A stretch of 64,000 nt of DNA, from contig JACPVF010000012.1 in the NCBI GenBank assembly GCA_016191845.1, forward strand, positions 62,001 through 126,000. Direction: 5' to 3'. Of the stretch, positions 8,634 to 16,878 are shown in pieces (the first letter of the stretch is position 1; every line of letters starts with the position of its first letter). The DNA comes from Chloroflexota bacterium (GTDB lineage Bacteria > Chloroflexota > Anaerolineae > Anaerolineales > Villigracilaceae). Made by a program: the position numbers and the translations under genes. The notes below the pieces were generated by a model. The model made no database searches. It had not been told where the DNA came from and worked only from the letters and a program-made list of their open reading frames with translations.

Positions 8634-9311
8634 CTATGCCGATTTGTTAAACGGGATGAGTTGGGCGGGCGTTTGCCCGTAAAACCTGCGGAGGGAATTG
8701 GTGAGGTGCGCTTGGTCAAAATATCCAGCCTGGTAGGCGGCTTCAGGTATGGGTACCCCGCTTTGGATGAGAGATGAGGCATGGTGTGCCCGTTCGATCT
8801 GCTGAATAGATTTATACGTCAAGCCAGTCACGTATAGGAATCGCCTCTGCACAGATCGGAGAGACAGATCCTGTGTTCTGCCACGTAATGTATCATCCAC
8901 AACCTGATCGAAATCAAGTTGGCCTGCTTGTGTAAGCCGATTGATAAAAATGTCGACGTTTTCAAATGTAGGAAATTCCCATGTAGAGCCGAGAAAGTGA
9001 AATGAGTTTTTGATGTGCTCGCCAAGATGGATGGCATGGTCCACGAGCTTACTCTTGGGAAGCTGCGGCATGAAAACGCCATGCTTGAAAACAATGCCAA
9101 TAAATTCAGCATCTTCAGGAATGGGTGCAGAAGATGCATGCGTTTCAGGCCCACGCACGCTGAGAGTAATAGCATCTTTTTGCTTTGTTACCACCATTTC
9201 CCACTGACTGACTGCATTGGAGATAAATGAACCGCCGCCAATACTATAGGAACGCCAGACAGAATCTACCAGCGGCGAAGCAGATGGACGATACTCGAAG
9301 CTAAATTTCAT
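8634..9311 (-). CDS. AraC-family transcriptional regulator
   Basis: A 225-residue regulator with a short N-terminal sensing domain (about residues 1-140) and a C-terminal AraC double helix-turn-helix. DNA-binding segments are LSLRSVQRRFLYVTGLTYKS (about 152-171), with IERAHHASSLIQSGVPIPEAAYQAGYFDQAHLTNSLRRFYGQTPAQL closing the domain. The N-terminal part resembles the beta-sandwich of DUF6597-type AraC members. It may act on the DHFR-like gene next to it, but no binding site is evident. Confidence 0.85.
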   Translation of the reverse strand: MKFSFEYRPSASPLVDSVWRSYSIGGGSFISNAVSQWEMVVTKQKDAITLSVRGPETHASSAPIPEDAEFIGIVFKHGVFMPQLPKSKLVDHAIHLGEHIKNSFHFLGSTWEFPTFENVDIFINRLTQAGQLDFDQVVDDTLRGRTQDLSLRSVQRRFLYVTGLTYKSIQQIERAHHASSLIQSGVPIPEAAYQAGYFDQAHLTNSLRRFYGQTPAQLIPFNKSA

Positions 9312-9361
9312 AATACCGAATAAAGTAAACTCAATTGTAGCGTAATTTCCGCAAATTTGGC

Positions 9362-9415
9362 GGACAAGCCCCCAGCGAGCACACCTGTATCGAAGACTGG
9401 GATGCTGCTTGTTCC
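9362..9415. repeat. Imperfect 54-base palindrome upstream of AraC
   Basis: GGACAAGC (9362-9369) pairs with GCTTGTTCC (9407-9415) and CCCAG with CTGGG further in, leaving internal bulges and a loop of about 20 bases. It sits between the AraC gene and the attC-like site. It may be a leader hairpin or part of a recombination-site remnant; role unknown. Confidence 0.4.
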
Positions 9416-9424
9416 ATGAATGAA

Positions 9425-9452
9425 ACCTAACAAAGTACGCGCTTTGTTAGAT
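9425..9452 (-). repeat. attC-like hairpin after methyltransferase gene
   Basis: On the minus strand, 5 bases past the methyltransferase stop, lies ATCTAAC, a 14-base middle, then GTTAGGT. The two ends fit the integron R boxes RYYYAAC and GTTRRRY and the inner arms AACAAAG/CTTTGTT pair exactly. It is far shorter than a normal attC (usually about 55-140 bases), so it may simply be a terminator-like hairpin. Confidence 0.35.
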
Positions 9453-9457
9453 GTAAT

Positions 9458-10081
9458 CTAAACGGGCATGCGCTCTATACAAGCACAGGTTGCTGGAACG
9501 GGAGGAGCGACCCGACTCAGGAATTCCACTGTTTGAATTTCTTTGATTCGCCATCCCTTGTCCGCCGTAAAATACGTTTTTATTTCATCGATTGAAATTT
9601 GACGGGGGACATTAGGTACCGGGAATTCCACTGCAAACTCATGCAAATAATAGCAACCATAAGGCCTCAAGATTGAGGCAACTTCATCGATTAATTGCTC
9701 ACATTGGTCCTGATTAAACAAATGATAAAAACCTGAATCAAAGACTGCTCCAAATTTTTTGTTAAGTAGGGAAGGGCTGAGCGCATCTGCCACTTGAAAA
9801 TTTAATGATAGGGCAGTTCCATGAGGAAGTGCGGCAGCTTTGTCTTGGGCACTCTTGATGGCAGATTCGACAAAATCAATCCCAACAACTTGATGCCCCA
9901 GCTTCGCCAAATAGATGGCGAGGTCGCCAGAGCCGCAGCCGAGATCCAAAATGGGGTTTGAGGGGGGATACTTTTCAATAAGAGCAGCCATGGCGGGCTG
10001 AGGTGCACCAATATCCCAGGGCGCTGCATTTTGATAAACGGAACTGAAAAAATTAAGCGGATCGGAACCAAATCTACTCAC
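9458..10081 (-). CDS. Class I SAM-dependent methyltransferase
   Basis: A 207-residue methyltransferase. Motif I ILDLGCGSGDLAIYLAKLGH (about residues 43-62) binds S-adenosylmethionine, VVGIDFVESAIKSAQ is motif II, and FDSGFYHLFNQDQCEQLIDEV with LRPYGCYYLHEF are later core strands. The set resembles thiopurine- or UbiE-like small-molecule methyltransferases; the substrate is unknown. The start is GTG 10081 with GGAG at good spacing. It is flanked on both sides by sequences resembling integron recombination-site boxes (9425-9452 and 10109-10228). Confidence 0.88.
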   Translation of the reverse strand: MSRFGSDPLNFFSSVYQNAAPWDIGAPQPAMAALIEKYPPSNPILDLGCGSGDLAIYLAKLGHQVVGIDFVESAIKSAQDKAAALPHGTALSLNFQVADALSPSLLNKKFGAVFDSGFYHLFNQDQCEQLIDEVASILRPYGCYYLHEFAVEFPVPNVPRQISIDEIKTYFTADKGWRIKEIQTVEFLSRVAPPVPATCACIERMPV

Positions 10082-10108
10082 GATAAATCTCCGTATGATA
10101 TTTTTACT

Positions 10109-10228
10109 GCCTAACTGTTTTTATTATGATGTGTGTGCGGAGTGTGGACTCTGCTTGGGAGCAGAAAAATAGAAAGATGCTTGTAAATTGTGTAGACTTT
10201 CACATGTGGGGCATGTGCTTTGTTAGCC
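10109..10228 (-). repeat. Possible attC-like element upstream of methyltransferase gene
   Basis: On the minus strand the stretch opens with GGCTAACAAAGC (10228 inward) and closes with GTTAGGC (10115-10109), which fits the R-prime consensus GTTRRRY; the first box differs from RYYYAAC by one base. A small internal hairpin (CTGCT/AGCAG) lies in the middle. Overall fold-back complementarity beyond the boxes is weak. Confidence 0.3.
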
Positions 10229-10336
10229 CACTGCCCATTTTACCAATACTCTGCGGAATAAATTATTTCAGTATCCAGGTTGTGTAAGCCTGTGCAACTC
10301 AATCCTTGGGAGGTAATGAATATCCACGGCGGCGGG

Positions 10337-11731
10337 TTATTTCAAACGACGGGTCAACCACCCAATCCCCACCCATACCAGCCCACCGAGGATCATCGAC
10401 ACGAAGAATCGGGGCCATCCCTCCAGGGGAAGGAAGAGCAGAAGAATCGTCGTGCCCATCCCGCCCAGTGCGCCTGTGACGACCTTGTTCTTGAAGCTTA
10501 CCCCGGAGGTCATCCAAAAAGTGCTGAAGGCTCCCAGGAGGGCATTCCAGCCAACACGCTGAAGGATGTCCAAAGGCCCCAGGGTAGTGAGGGCAAAGCC
10601 ATGCGTATTGCCCAGGATGGTGCCCATGAACAGGCCTGTAATGATTCGATCCATCAGCGGCTTGTTTCGCCCGAGCCAGGCAGCCGAAGGCGGGCGGACG
10701 GGGCTGCGGGTGGTGTTCTCTGGGGCCTGTGCCACGATGCGGCTTGGAGCCTGGACGGCGGGGAAGGGTTCGGTGCGTAGGCGGGATTGTGCCTCGGCTA
10801 GCAATTCAGTCACAGGGCGCAGTTTGGGCCCGGGCAGGCGGGGCGTAATATGGGTCTTGACGAGTCCCATCAGGATCATGGTCAGGATCGCAATGACCAG
10901 CATCCCAAAGATGGGGGTCAGGAAAAGCAGGTCTCCGAGGGGGAGGGCCTTGGCAGCGGTTTTGACAGTATCGATCCATCGGAAGGTCAACAGCATCGAA
11001 AGCGGGATGGCCAGCACGAACAACGCAAACACCCCGTTGCCGAGGCGGTTGCCCCATTTACCGTAATGCTCCATGATCTCCATGGTGCGGCAATTGAAGG
11101 CCATGTACATCGTCAGCAAATTATGTGGACGGGTCCTGGCTGGGTCGGATTGCCGAACGGCCTGCAAGTGTTGTTGATGACGTCGCCACAAGATTCCCGT
11201 GTTGCGGGTGTCCACCAGTTCGACGTGATAGCCCGCACGGGGCCGATCTTCGCGCGCCCACAGGGGCAGGCTGCCCATGCCGAACTGCATCAACTTGAGG
11301 GTCAGGACCATGGGAAGATTGGAGGATGCATCCTCCCCATCTGGCAGGCTGCTCGAGGGCGGGAAGATCTGTGGTGCGCGTACAGGCTTCATGGTCGTTT
11401 CGACGACACGCCCGTTTTCCATGAGTGTGCGGATGCTGACCACGGGGCCGCCGAAAGAATTTTCGATGGCAGCAAAGGAAGATTGATCCAGACTGGTCCA
11501 CACCTCATCCACTTCGCCGTTCTGTGCCGCGTCGTTCAACAAGGCGAGATCGAGATTGGCCGTCAGGGGCATGGCCTCGGGCTTCTGGCTGGATAAACGG
11601 AACTCCGCCAGCCCGATTGGCATGAACCCGTTGGCCAGCAGGTCAGCGCGCAATTCCGGGCTGCGGTCGGCCCGTGCGGCAGCTTCTGGATCATGGGTGG
11701 CATCGCGGTACATCACTTCGGGCGTTTTCAT
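10337..11731 (-). CDS. Membrane protein of unknown function
   Basis: A 464-residue protein not assigned to a family. From ATG 11731 (ribosome site GAGGG six bases upstream), the first 190 or so residues are soluble, followed by two hydrophobic segments (around residues 212-233 and 254-280, with LGNGVFALFVLAIPLSMLL and LFLTPIFGMLVIAILTMILM), a Pro/Arg-rich cytoplasmic linker, and a C-terminal region of three to four Gly-rich hydrophobic segments after about residue 370 (for example FMGTILGNTHGFALTTLG and GALGGMGTTILLLFLPLEGW). It lies 117 bases behind the alpha-barrel membrane protein on the same strand, so joint expression is possible. Confidence 0.75.
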   Translation of the reverse strand: MKTPEVMYRDATHDPEAAARADRSPELRADLLANGFMPIGLAEFRLSSQKPEAMPLTANLDLALLNDAAQNGEVDEVWTSLDQSSFAAIENSFGGPVVSIRTLMENGRVVETTMKPVRAPQIFPPSSSLPDGEDASSNLPMVLTLKLMQFGMGSLPLWAREDRPRAGYHVELVDTRNTGILWRRHQQHLQAVRQSDPARTRPHNLLTMYMAFNCRTMEIMEHYGKWGNRLGNGVFALFVLAIPLSMLLTFRWIDTVKTAAKALPLGDLLFLTPIFGMLVIAILTMILMGLVKTHITPRLPGPKLRPVTELLAEAQSRLRTEPFPAVQAPSRIVAQAPENTTRSPVRPPSAAWLGRNKPLMDRIITGLFMGTILGNTHGFALTTLGPLDILQRVGWNALLGAFSTFWMTSGVSFKNKVVTGALGGMGTTILLLFLPLEGWPRFFVSMILGGLVWVGIGWLTRRLK

Positions 11732-11848
11732 GCATATCCCTCGCAGGAGGAGGATGGTTTGGCTGGTCGTGGCCAGCCAAAGAGTGACCATCAAAGTGTA
11801 ATTTATTTAGAGTGCTCTGTCATTCCTACTTTGTAACCATCTTTCCTC

Positions 11849-13375
11849 TTAAAAGCTCTTTTCATAGTCTCGCGGCAGAAGCTGCGCCAGGATAAGGGCC
11901 AATACCCCCAGGCCTGGATACTGGAAGAGAAAGGCCGCCACACCCGTCAGAATGAGTCCGCTCCAGGCCAGGAATTGGGCCTCGGGTGCTGGGAAACTTT
12001 CACCCTTCAGACGGTTTGCCTGTTCCCGTTTTATCGAGCGGAATGCCCACCCGAGCGAACCTGCTCCGAGCAGGGCGTAAGCTGCGACCCCTGCGTACAC
12101 CGCAAGAGGAAGCCGTCCCTGGCTGGGAACGACGGGCGCGAGGACGGGCTTGCGGGTTAATGTGAAGAGCAAAGCCGACTCTCCCAGATAGGGTGCATCC
12201 GACAGGTTCGAGAGCAGGCGCGGCGTGAGCAGTGCGCCGTCGGCCAGCGGCCACGAGACGACCAATGCTTCGGCGCTCAAGGAATGGGCCTGGTCGAGGT
12301 GGCCGTTGGCGCGTGCCGCCCCGACGCCAAAAGAGCTAGCCGCCGTTCCATAGCCTGCCAGCACGGGACCTGCGTCTACGTCCGCAAAGAACCAATCGGG
12401 GTATGAACTCTCCTTTGAAAACTCTCTGACACCGGCCACCCAGTAATCCTGCTGCCAATACAGGTCGTTGTAACGAACGTACCAGTTCCGTGCCGTGTCG
12501 GGCCATAGCTCGGGAGCCCAGATCAGCATGTAGGAGATGCCCACTCCGCGCGATGGGCCGATGCCGCGCCCGCTGGAAGGCTCGGCGACGTAGGCGGGCA
12601 GGCCTGTGGATGGGTCGAGACGGGTCTCCTTAAAGGCGCGCACGGCGCGTGCCAGCATGGCCGAGTGATCCGTGCCCAACACTTTGTCCGCCCGCTGAAT
12701 GGCGGCAATGGCAGGCAGGATGTCGATGGGGTAGCACTGACCGGGGTAATCGTCCAGCAGGCCGTAGGGAGAGGCGTCCAGTTCGGCTGCCAGGCTGTCC
12801 ACTTGCAGGCGCAAGGCTTCTTGATAACGGTCGTTTCCCGACAACTTTTGATAGCTGGTCAGGCCGCTGATGTACAGCATGCGATAGAAGATGTTTTCGG
12901 TGTAGAGATAATCCTCGCCCCAGTAGGCCTTGACCCAGGCTGCATGGTTGGGGTCAGCCACCAGGTCCGCTGCTGCTTCGATGGCGCCTCGGGCGTAGAC
13001 GGCAGGCGCCTCCCGCGAAAGGGATCGATCCTGCTCCCAGGCCTCCTGCAACGCTTCGGTGGCCCACAGGTAATATACCGATCCGAAGATCGGCCACTCG
13101 GTGCCTGAGATATCATATTGCGCTACCCCCGCTGCACTGTCTGCCGTTACACGCTCACGGGCCCAGGGTTCGTATCGGGCCGAGAGCGCCTTGTGCCAGC
13201 GATACGCAAAGCGTGGCATGTCCCCTGTCCGCAAGGCAGGGTCGCTCAAGTCATGCAATAGGAGGAAGAAGGGCAGGACGAAGAAGTACAGTCCCAGAAG
13301 GGCGACGATGCCCGCGTTTCCATATACAGAGATCGAGAGCAGGTCTTGCCAGCGGAGAGCAGATGATTTGTTCAT
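11849..13375 (-). CDS. Membrane-anchored protein with possible linalool dehydratase/isomerase-like barrel
   Basis: A 508-residue protein. A membrane helix spans about residues 17-40, a large domain rich in aromatic residues and helices spans about 60-410, and two more membrane helices lie near 420-440 and 470-495. Within the domain, ENIFYRMLYISGLTSYQKLS, LLDDYPGQCYPIDIL and LGTDHSAMLARAVRAFK followed by LDPSTGLPAYV recall, from memory, the spacing pattern of the (alpha/alpha)6 barrel of linalool dehydratase/isomerase (ENIMY, NYFVQC, HGTDYRAATRAW, LIDPERGAFYL). If so, only the second of the two active-site cysteines is kept. Activity is unproven; a non-terpene role is equally possible. Confidence 0.55.
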   Translation of the reverse strand: MNKSSALRWQDLLSISVYGNAGIVALLGLYFFVLPFFLLLHDLSDPALRTGDMPRFAYRWHKALSARYEPWARERVTADSAAGVAQYDISGTEWPIFGSVYYLWATEALQEAWEQDRSLSREAPAVYARGAIEAAADLVADPNHAAWVKAYWGEDYLYTENIFYRMLYISGLTSYQKLSGNDRYQEALRLQVDSLAAELDASPYGLLDDYPGQCYPIDILPAIAAIQRADKVLGTDHSAMLARAVRAFKETRLDPSTGLPAYVAEPSSGRGIGPSRGVGISYMLIWAPELWPDTARNWYVRYNDLYWQQDYWVAGVREFSKESSYPDWFFADVDAGPVLAGYGTAASSFGVGAARANGHLDQAHSLSAEALVVSWPLADGALLTPRLLSNLSDAPYLGESALLFTLTRKPVLAPVVPSQGRLPLAVYAGVAAYALLGAGSLGWAFRSIKREQANRLKGESFPAPEAQFLAWSGLILTGVAAFLFQYPGLGVLALILAQLLPRDYEKSF

Positions 13376-13509
13376 GGCATTTTCGTTGTCGATGATTGTA
13401 TCATCGCCCGTCTTCCGTTCCTTTTCATCCGTTCACATCTCTCCGCCCCATCTGCACAAATTCTGCACAAACGAAAAGTATCCTTCGAGAAAATTCAAAG
13501 GAGAACATC

Positions 13510-14835
13510 ATGAGCTTCTTTTCCAACCTGCTCAAGAACAAAACCACCCGTATCTGGGGCGTCGTCATGTTGGTACTGGTCCTCGGTCTGGCAGCCTGGA
13601 GACTCTTCGCCGTGCCCGCCTCTGCCAGCGCTACGTCCACGGCCAGCAACCAGGTGGAAGTCGTCTCGCTCGACGTGGCCGAGACGGTCGAAGCCTCGGG
13701 CTCGCTCGAAGCCCAGCCCTTCGCCAGCCTGAACTGGAAAACAGGCGGTACGGTCGAGGATGTGAACATCCAGCCAGGTGACCACGTCCAGGCGGGAGAT
13801 ATCCTCGCCGCCCTGCAGCCTGAGAGCACCACTGCCAGCATCGTCTCCGCCCAGGCCGACCTGGTCACCGCGCAGCAGAATCTTGATGACCTGCTGCACT
13901 CCAACACCGACTTCGCCCAGGTGGTCATCAACCTCAAGGACGCCCAGGAAGCCTACGATGACGCTGTCGATTACCTGGACTATTTGCAGAACGAGGACAA
14001 GATCCCCCAGACCTCGACCGAGGTGTATCTCAAGTCCACGCGCACGGGCTACAAATATCAATACAAGATCAAGAACTTCAAAGGTCCCGCCACGGAGGAC
14101 ATGCTGACCGAGGCCCAGAACGATCTGACGCTCAAGAAGGCCAAATTGGAAGACCTGCAGCGTGAATACGACCGCCTCAAGGACGGTCCCAATGCACAGG
14201 ATATCCTGGCTGCCCAGGCCAGAGTCGATGCCGCCCAGGCCACGGTCAACATGCTGCGCATCATTGCCCCGTTCGACGGTGTGATCCTCTCGGTCGATAG
14301 CCGCGTGGGCGATGTGGTCAGCGCCAACGAACTCTCCGTCAATCTTGCGAACCTGAACCACCTGTACGTCGAGACGCAGGTCGATGAGTCAGACGTGGCC
14401 AGGGTCAAGGTGGGCGCTTCCGCCGATGTCACGCTGGATGCCCTGCCCGATCAGACCTTCACAGGCCGGGTGACCGCTGTCAACCCCGTCGGGCAGACCG
14501 TGGGCGGGCTGGTTAAATATACCGTGCGCGTCGAGTTGGATCCCGTCAAGGATGCCTTCCTGCCGCTTGGGGCTACCGCCAATGTCACCATTCACGTCAG
14601 CGACTCGCAGGCCACACTGGCCGTGCCGATCGTCGCCATCCAAAACGACAGCCAGGGAGAATACGTCTGGCTCCTGCGCAACGGACAGACCACGCGCGTC
14701 GACGTGGTGGGTGGCGCGATCCTCGGCGACATGGTGGCTGTGACGGGCGACCTGCAGGCAGGTGACGTGTTGCAGGTGGTGCATCAGAGCAGCTTTAAGG
14801 CGCCCAATCCGTTCGCGGCAGGTGGCACCAAATGA
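13510..14835 (+). CDS. MacA/HlyD-like periplasmic adaptor of ABC exporter
   Basis: A 441-residue membrane-fusion-type protein. A single N-terminal membrane helix (about residues 14-33) is followed by a biotinyl-lipoyl-like half (KTGGTVEDVNIQPGDHVQAG, about 75-95), a coiled-coil hairpin (about 110-245), the second lipoyl half (IIAPFDGVILSVDSRVGDVV), and beta-barrel and membrane-proximal domains. It couples to the ATPase and FtsX-like permease that follow, as in MacAB-type exporters. In a cell without an outer membrane the adaptor would act at the cell surface. ATG 13510 is chosen because an AAAGGAG site lies just upstream and the helix follows directly. Confidence 0.9.
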   Translation: MSFFSNLLKNKTTRIWGVVMLVLVLGLAAWRLFAVPASASATSTASNQVEVVSLDVAETVEASGSLEAQPFASLNWKTGGTVEDVNIQPGDHVQAGDILAALQPESTTASIVSAQADLVTAQQNLDDLLHSNTDFAQVVINLKDAQEAYDDAVDYLDYLQNEDKIPQTSTEVYLKSTRTGYKYQYKIKNFKGPATEDMLTEAQNDLTLKKAKLEDLQREYDRLKDGPNAQDILAAQARVDAAQATVNMLRIIAPFDGVILSVDSRVGDVVSANELSVNLANLNHLYVETQVDESDVARVKVGASADVTLDALPDQTFTGRVTAVNPVGQTVGGLVKYTVRVELDPVKDAFLPLGATANVTIHVSDSQATLAVPIVAIQNDSQGEYVWLLRNGQTTRVDVVGGAILGDMVAVTGDLQAGDVLQVVHQSSFKAPNPFAAGGTK

Positions 14836-15548
14836 TCCACGCTGAAGGATTGACCAAGGTCTACCAGATGGGCGAAAGCGAGGTCCGCGCCCTGGACGGG
14901 GCCAGCTTCACCATCGAGAAGGGCGAGATGGTCGCCATCATGGGGCCTTCGGGCTCGGGCAAGAGCACGCTCATGTCGATCATCGGCTGCCTGGACGTGC
15001 CCAGCAGCGGACAATATTCGCTGGACGGCGTCTCGGTGGAAAGCCTCGATGAGAGCGGCCTGGCCGAGGTGCGCGGACGCAAGATCGGTTTTGTCTTTCA
15101 ACAGTTCAACCTGCTGGCGCGTACCAGCGCGCTTGATAACGTGATGCTGCCGTTGACCTACGCGGGCGTCTCGGGCAGGGAACGCGAGAAGCGCGCCCGA
15201 GCCGCCCTCGAGCGCGTGGGCCTGGGCGAACGAACGCATCATGCCCCGAATGAACTCTCGGGTGGACAGCAGCAGCGCGTGGCCATTGCGCGCGCCATCG
15301 TCAATGAACCGACCATCCTGCTGGCTGATGAGCCCACAGGCGCGCTGGACAGCAAGACGGGCGTGGAGATCATGGACCTGTTCCAGCGCCTGCACCGCGA
15401 GAACGGCCAGACCGTCATCCTGGTGATGCATGATGCGCATGTGGCGCGCCACACCGAGCGCATCATCCGCCTCTCGGATGGTCGTATCGTCTCCGACGAA
15501 TCCAACCCGAATCCCATCCAGGCGGGCGCGCCGCGCAATGATGATTAA
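14832..15548 (+). CDS. MacB/LolD-type ABC ATPase
   Basis: A 238-residue ATPase whose ATG overlaps the adaptor stop by four bases. Walker A is GPSGSGKSTLMSI (about residue 38), the Q-loop FQQFNLLART, signature NELSGGQQQRVAIARA (about 138-153), Walker [17 protein letters not shown] and the switch His in VMHDAHVARHTERII. The family (LolD/MacB/FtsE-like) drives mechanotransmission rather than pore transport: exporting peptides, macrolides or lipoproteins, or signalling to cell-wall enzymes. Confidence 0.95.
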   Translation: MIHAEGLTKVYQMGESEVRALDGASFTIEKGEMVAIMGPSGSGKSTLMSIIGCLDVPSSGQYSLDGVSVESLDESGLAEVRGRKIGFVFQQFNLLARTSALDNVMLPLTYAGVSGREREKRARAALERVGLGERTHHAPNELSGGQQQRVAIARAIVNEPTILLADEPTGALDSKTGVEIMDLFQRLHRENGQTVILVMHDAHVARHTERIIRLSDGRIVSDESNPNPIQAGAPRNDD

Positions 15549-15589
15549 TTCGTAGGGACGGGCGGCTGCTCGCCCTGAATCGAGGAACC

Positions 15590-16828
15590 ATGTTATTTTC
15601 AGAAAACATCCGTATTGCCCTGCGCGCCTTGCGCGCCAACAAGATGCGCTCAGTGCTGACCATTTTGGGCATTGTCATCGGCGTGGCGACTGTCGTGGCC
15701 CTGTTGGCCATTGGCAATGGCGCCACGGCCAGCATCACCAGCTCGATCCAGAGCGGCGGCTCGAACCTGTTGACCATTTCGCCTGGCCGCCAGCAGCAAA
15801 TGGGACCCATGGCGGGACAGTCCCGTCAGATTAGTCACATGTACTACTCCGATTATCAATTGCTCGAGCGTGGCTTGAAGACCAATATCACGGCCATCGT
15901 GCCCGTGTATCAGTCGTCTTACACCATCAAGTTCGGTGATGAAAGCTTCAATGCTAACATCGTCGGTGTGATGGAAGCTCACAAGGATGTGCGCTCCTTC
16001 ACCGTGGCCGAGGGCCGCTTTGTCAGCGACGGCGACAACAAGTCTCAGGCGCTGGTGGCTGTGTTAGGTGACACCGTGGCTCATGACCTGTTCGGCGATC
16101 TCTCGCCGCTGGGCAAGACCCTCTCCATTAACGGGATCAAGTTCCAGGTGGTGGGCGTGCTCGAATCCAAGGGCGCTTCGCTTGGCTCGCCCGATGACAA
16201 CGTCTTTGTCCCCATCGAGACGGGTTATAAAAAACTGTTTGGTGAGACTGCGTTGTATAACAACAAGAAGACCGTCAACAATATTTTGATCTCGGTCGAT
16301 GATACCAATGCGATGGACACGGTCTCAGCGCAGGCCACCTATCTGCTGCGCCGCGCTCATGAACTAAAGCCCAGCGAAGAAGCCGACTTCAATGTGATGA
16401 GCCAGGCCGATACACTTTCCACGCTCAACTCTGTCACTCAAACGCTGACCATCTTTCTGGGTGCCATCGCAGGCATCTCCCTGCTGGTGGGCGGCATCGG
16501 CATCATGAACATCATGCTGGTCTCGGTCACTGAGCGCACCAAGGAGATCGGCCTGCGCAAGGCCGTCGGCGCCACCAGAAATCAGATCCTGACCCAGTTC
16601 CTGATCGAGACCGTCACCCTGAGTGTGCTGGGCGGCATCATCGGCATCCTGCTGGGCGTGGGCATTGCCCTGGCATTCAGTGTCTCGGGCCTGATCAACT
16701 CGGTCATCACCGCCGACGCCATTTTGATGGCTTTCTTCTTTGCCCTGGCCATCGGTGTGTTCTTCGGCCTGTACCCCGCCATGCGTGCCGCATCGTTGCA
16801 CCCGATGGTGGCGCTGCGATATGAATAA
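15590..16828 (+). CDS. MacB/FtsX-type ABC permease
   Basis: A 412-residue permease with the MacB topology: helix 1 at about residues 20-42 (MRSVLTILGIVIGVATVVALLAIG), a 200-residue extracytoplasmic MacB_PCD domain, and three C-terminal helices from about residue 280 (FLGAIAGISLLVGGIGIMNIMLVSV, then TERTKEIGLRKAVGATRNQI, the conserved cytoplasmic loop). It forms the exporter with the two preceding genes. Substrate unknown. A strong hairpin (16832-16860) follows the stop. Confidence 0.94.
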   Translation: MLFSENIRIALRALRANKMRSVLTILGIVIGVATVVALLAIGNGATASITSSIQSGGSNLLTISPGRQQQMGPMAGQSRQISHMYYSDYQLLERGLKTNITAIVPVYQSSYTIKFGDESFNANIVGVMEAHKDVRSFTVAEGRFVSDGDNKSQALVAVLGDTVAHDLFGDLSPLGKTLSINGIKFQVVGVLESKGASLGSPDDNVFVPIETGYKKLFGETALYNNKKTVNNILISVDDTNAMDTVSAQATYLLRRAHELKPSEEADFNVMSQADTLSTLNSVTQTLTIFLGAIAGISLLVGGIGIMNIMLVSVTERTKEIGLRKAVGATRNQILTQFLIETVTLSVLGGIIGILLGVGIALAFSVSGLINSVITADAILMAFFFALAIGVFFGLYPAMRAASLHPMVALRYE

Positions 16829-16831
16829 TCT

Positions 16832-16860
16832 GTAAGGGCGACCCGTCGGGTCGCCCTTAC
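16832..16860 (+). terminator. Hairpin after the MacB-like gene
   Basis: Exact 13-base arms (16832-16844 and 16848-16860) with a 3-base loop, three bases after the permease stop. There is no T-run, so it may stabilise the exporter mRNA or cause rho-assisted termination before the regulator gene. Confidence 0.6.
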
Positions 16861-16866
16861 CATTGC

Positions 16867-16872
16867 TATAAT
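16867..16872 (+). promoter_or_regulatory. TATAAT -10 box directly before the response-regulator start
   Basis: A consensus TATAAT ends six bases before ATG 16879, so transcription would begin at or next to the start codon. No Shine-Dalgarno sequence is visible in this gap, and no good -35 box is seen. A leaderless transcript is the simplest reading. Confidence 0.5.
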
Positions 16873-16878
16873 ATCTCC

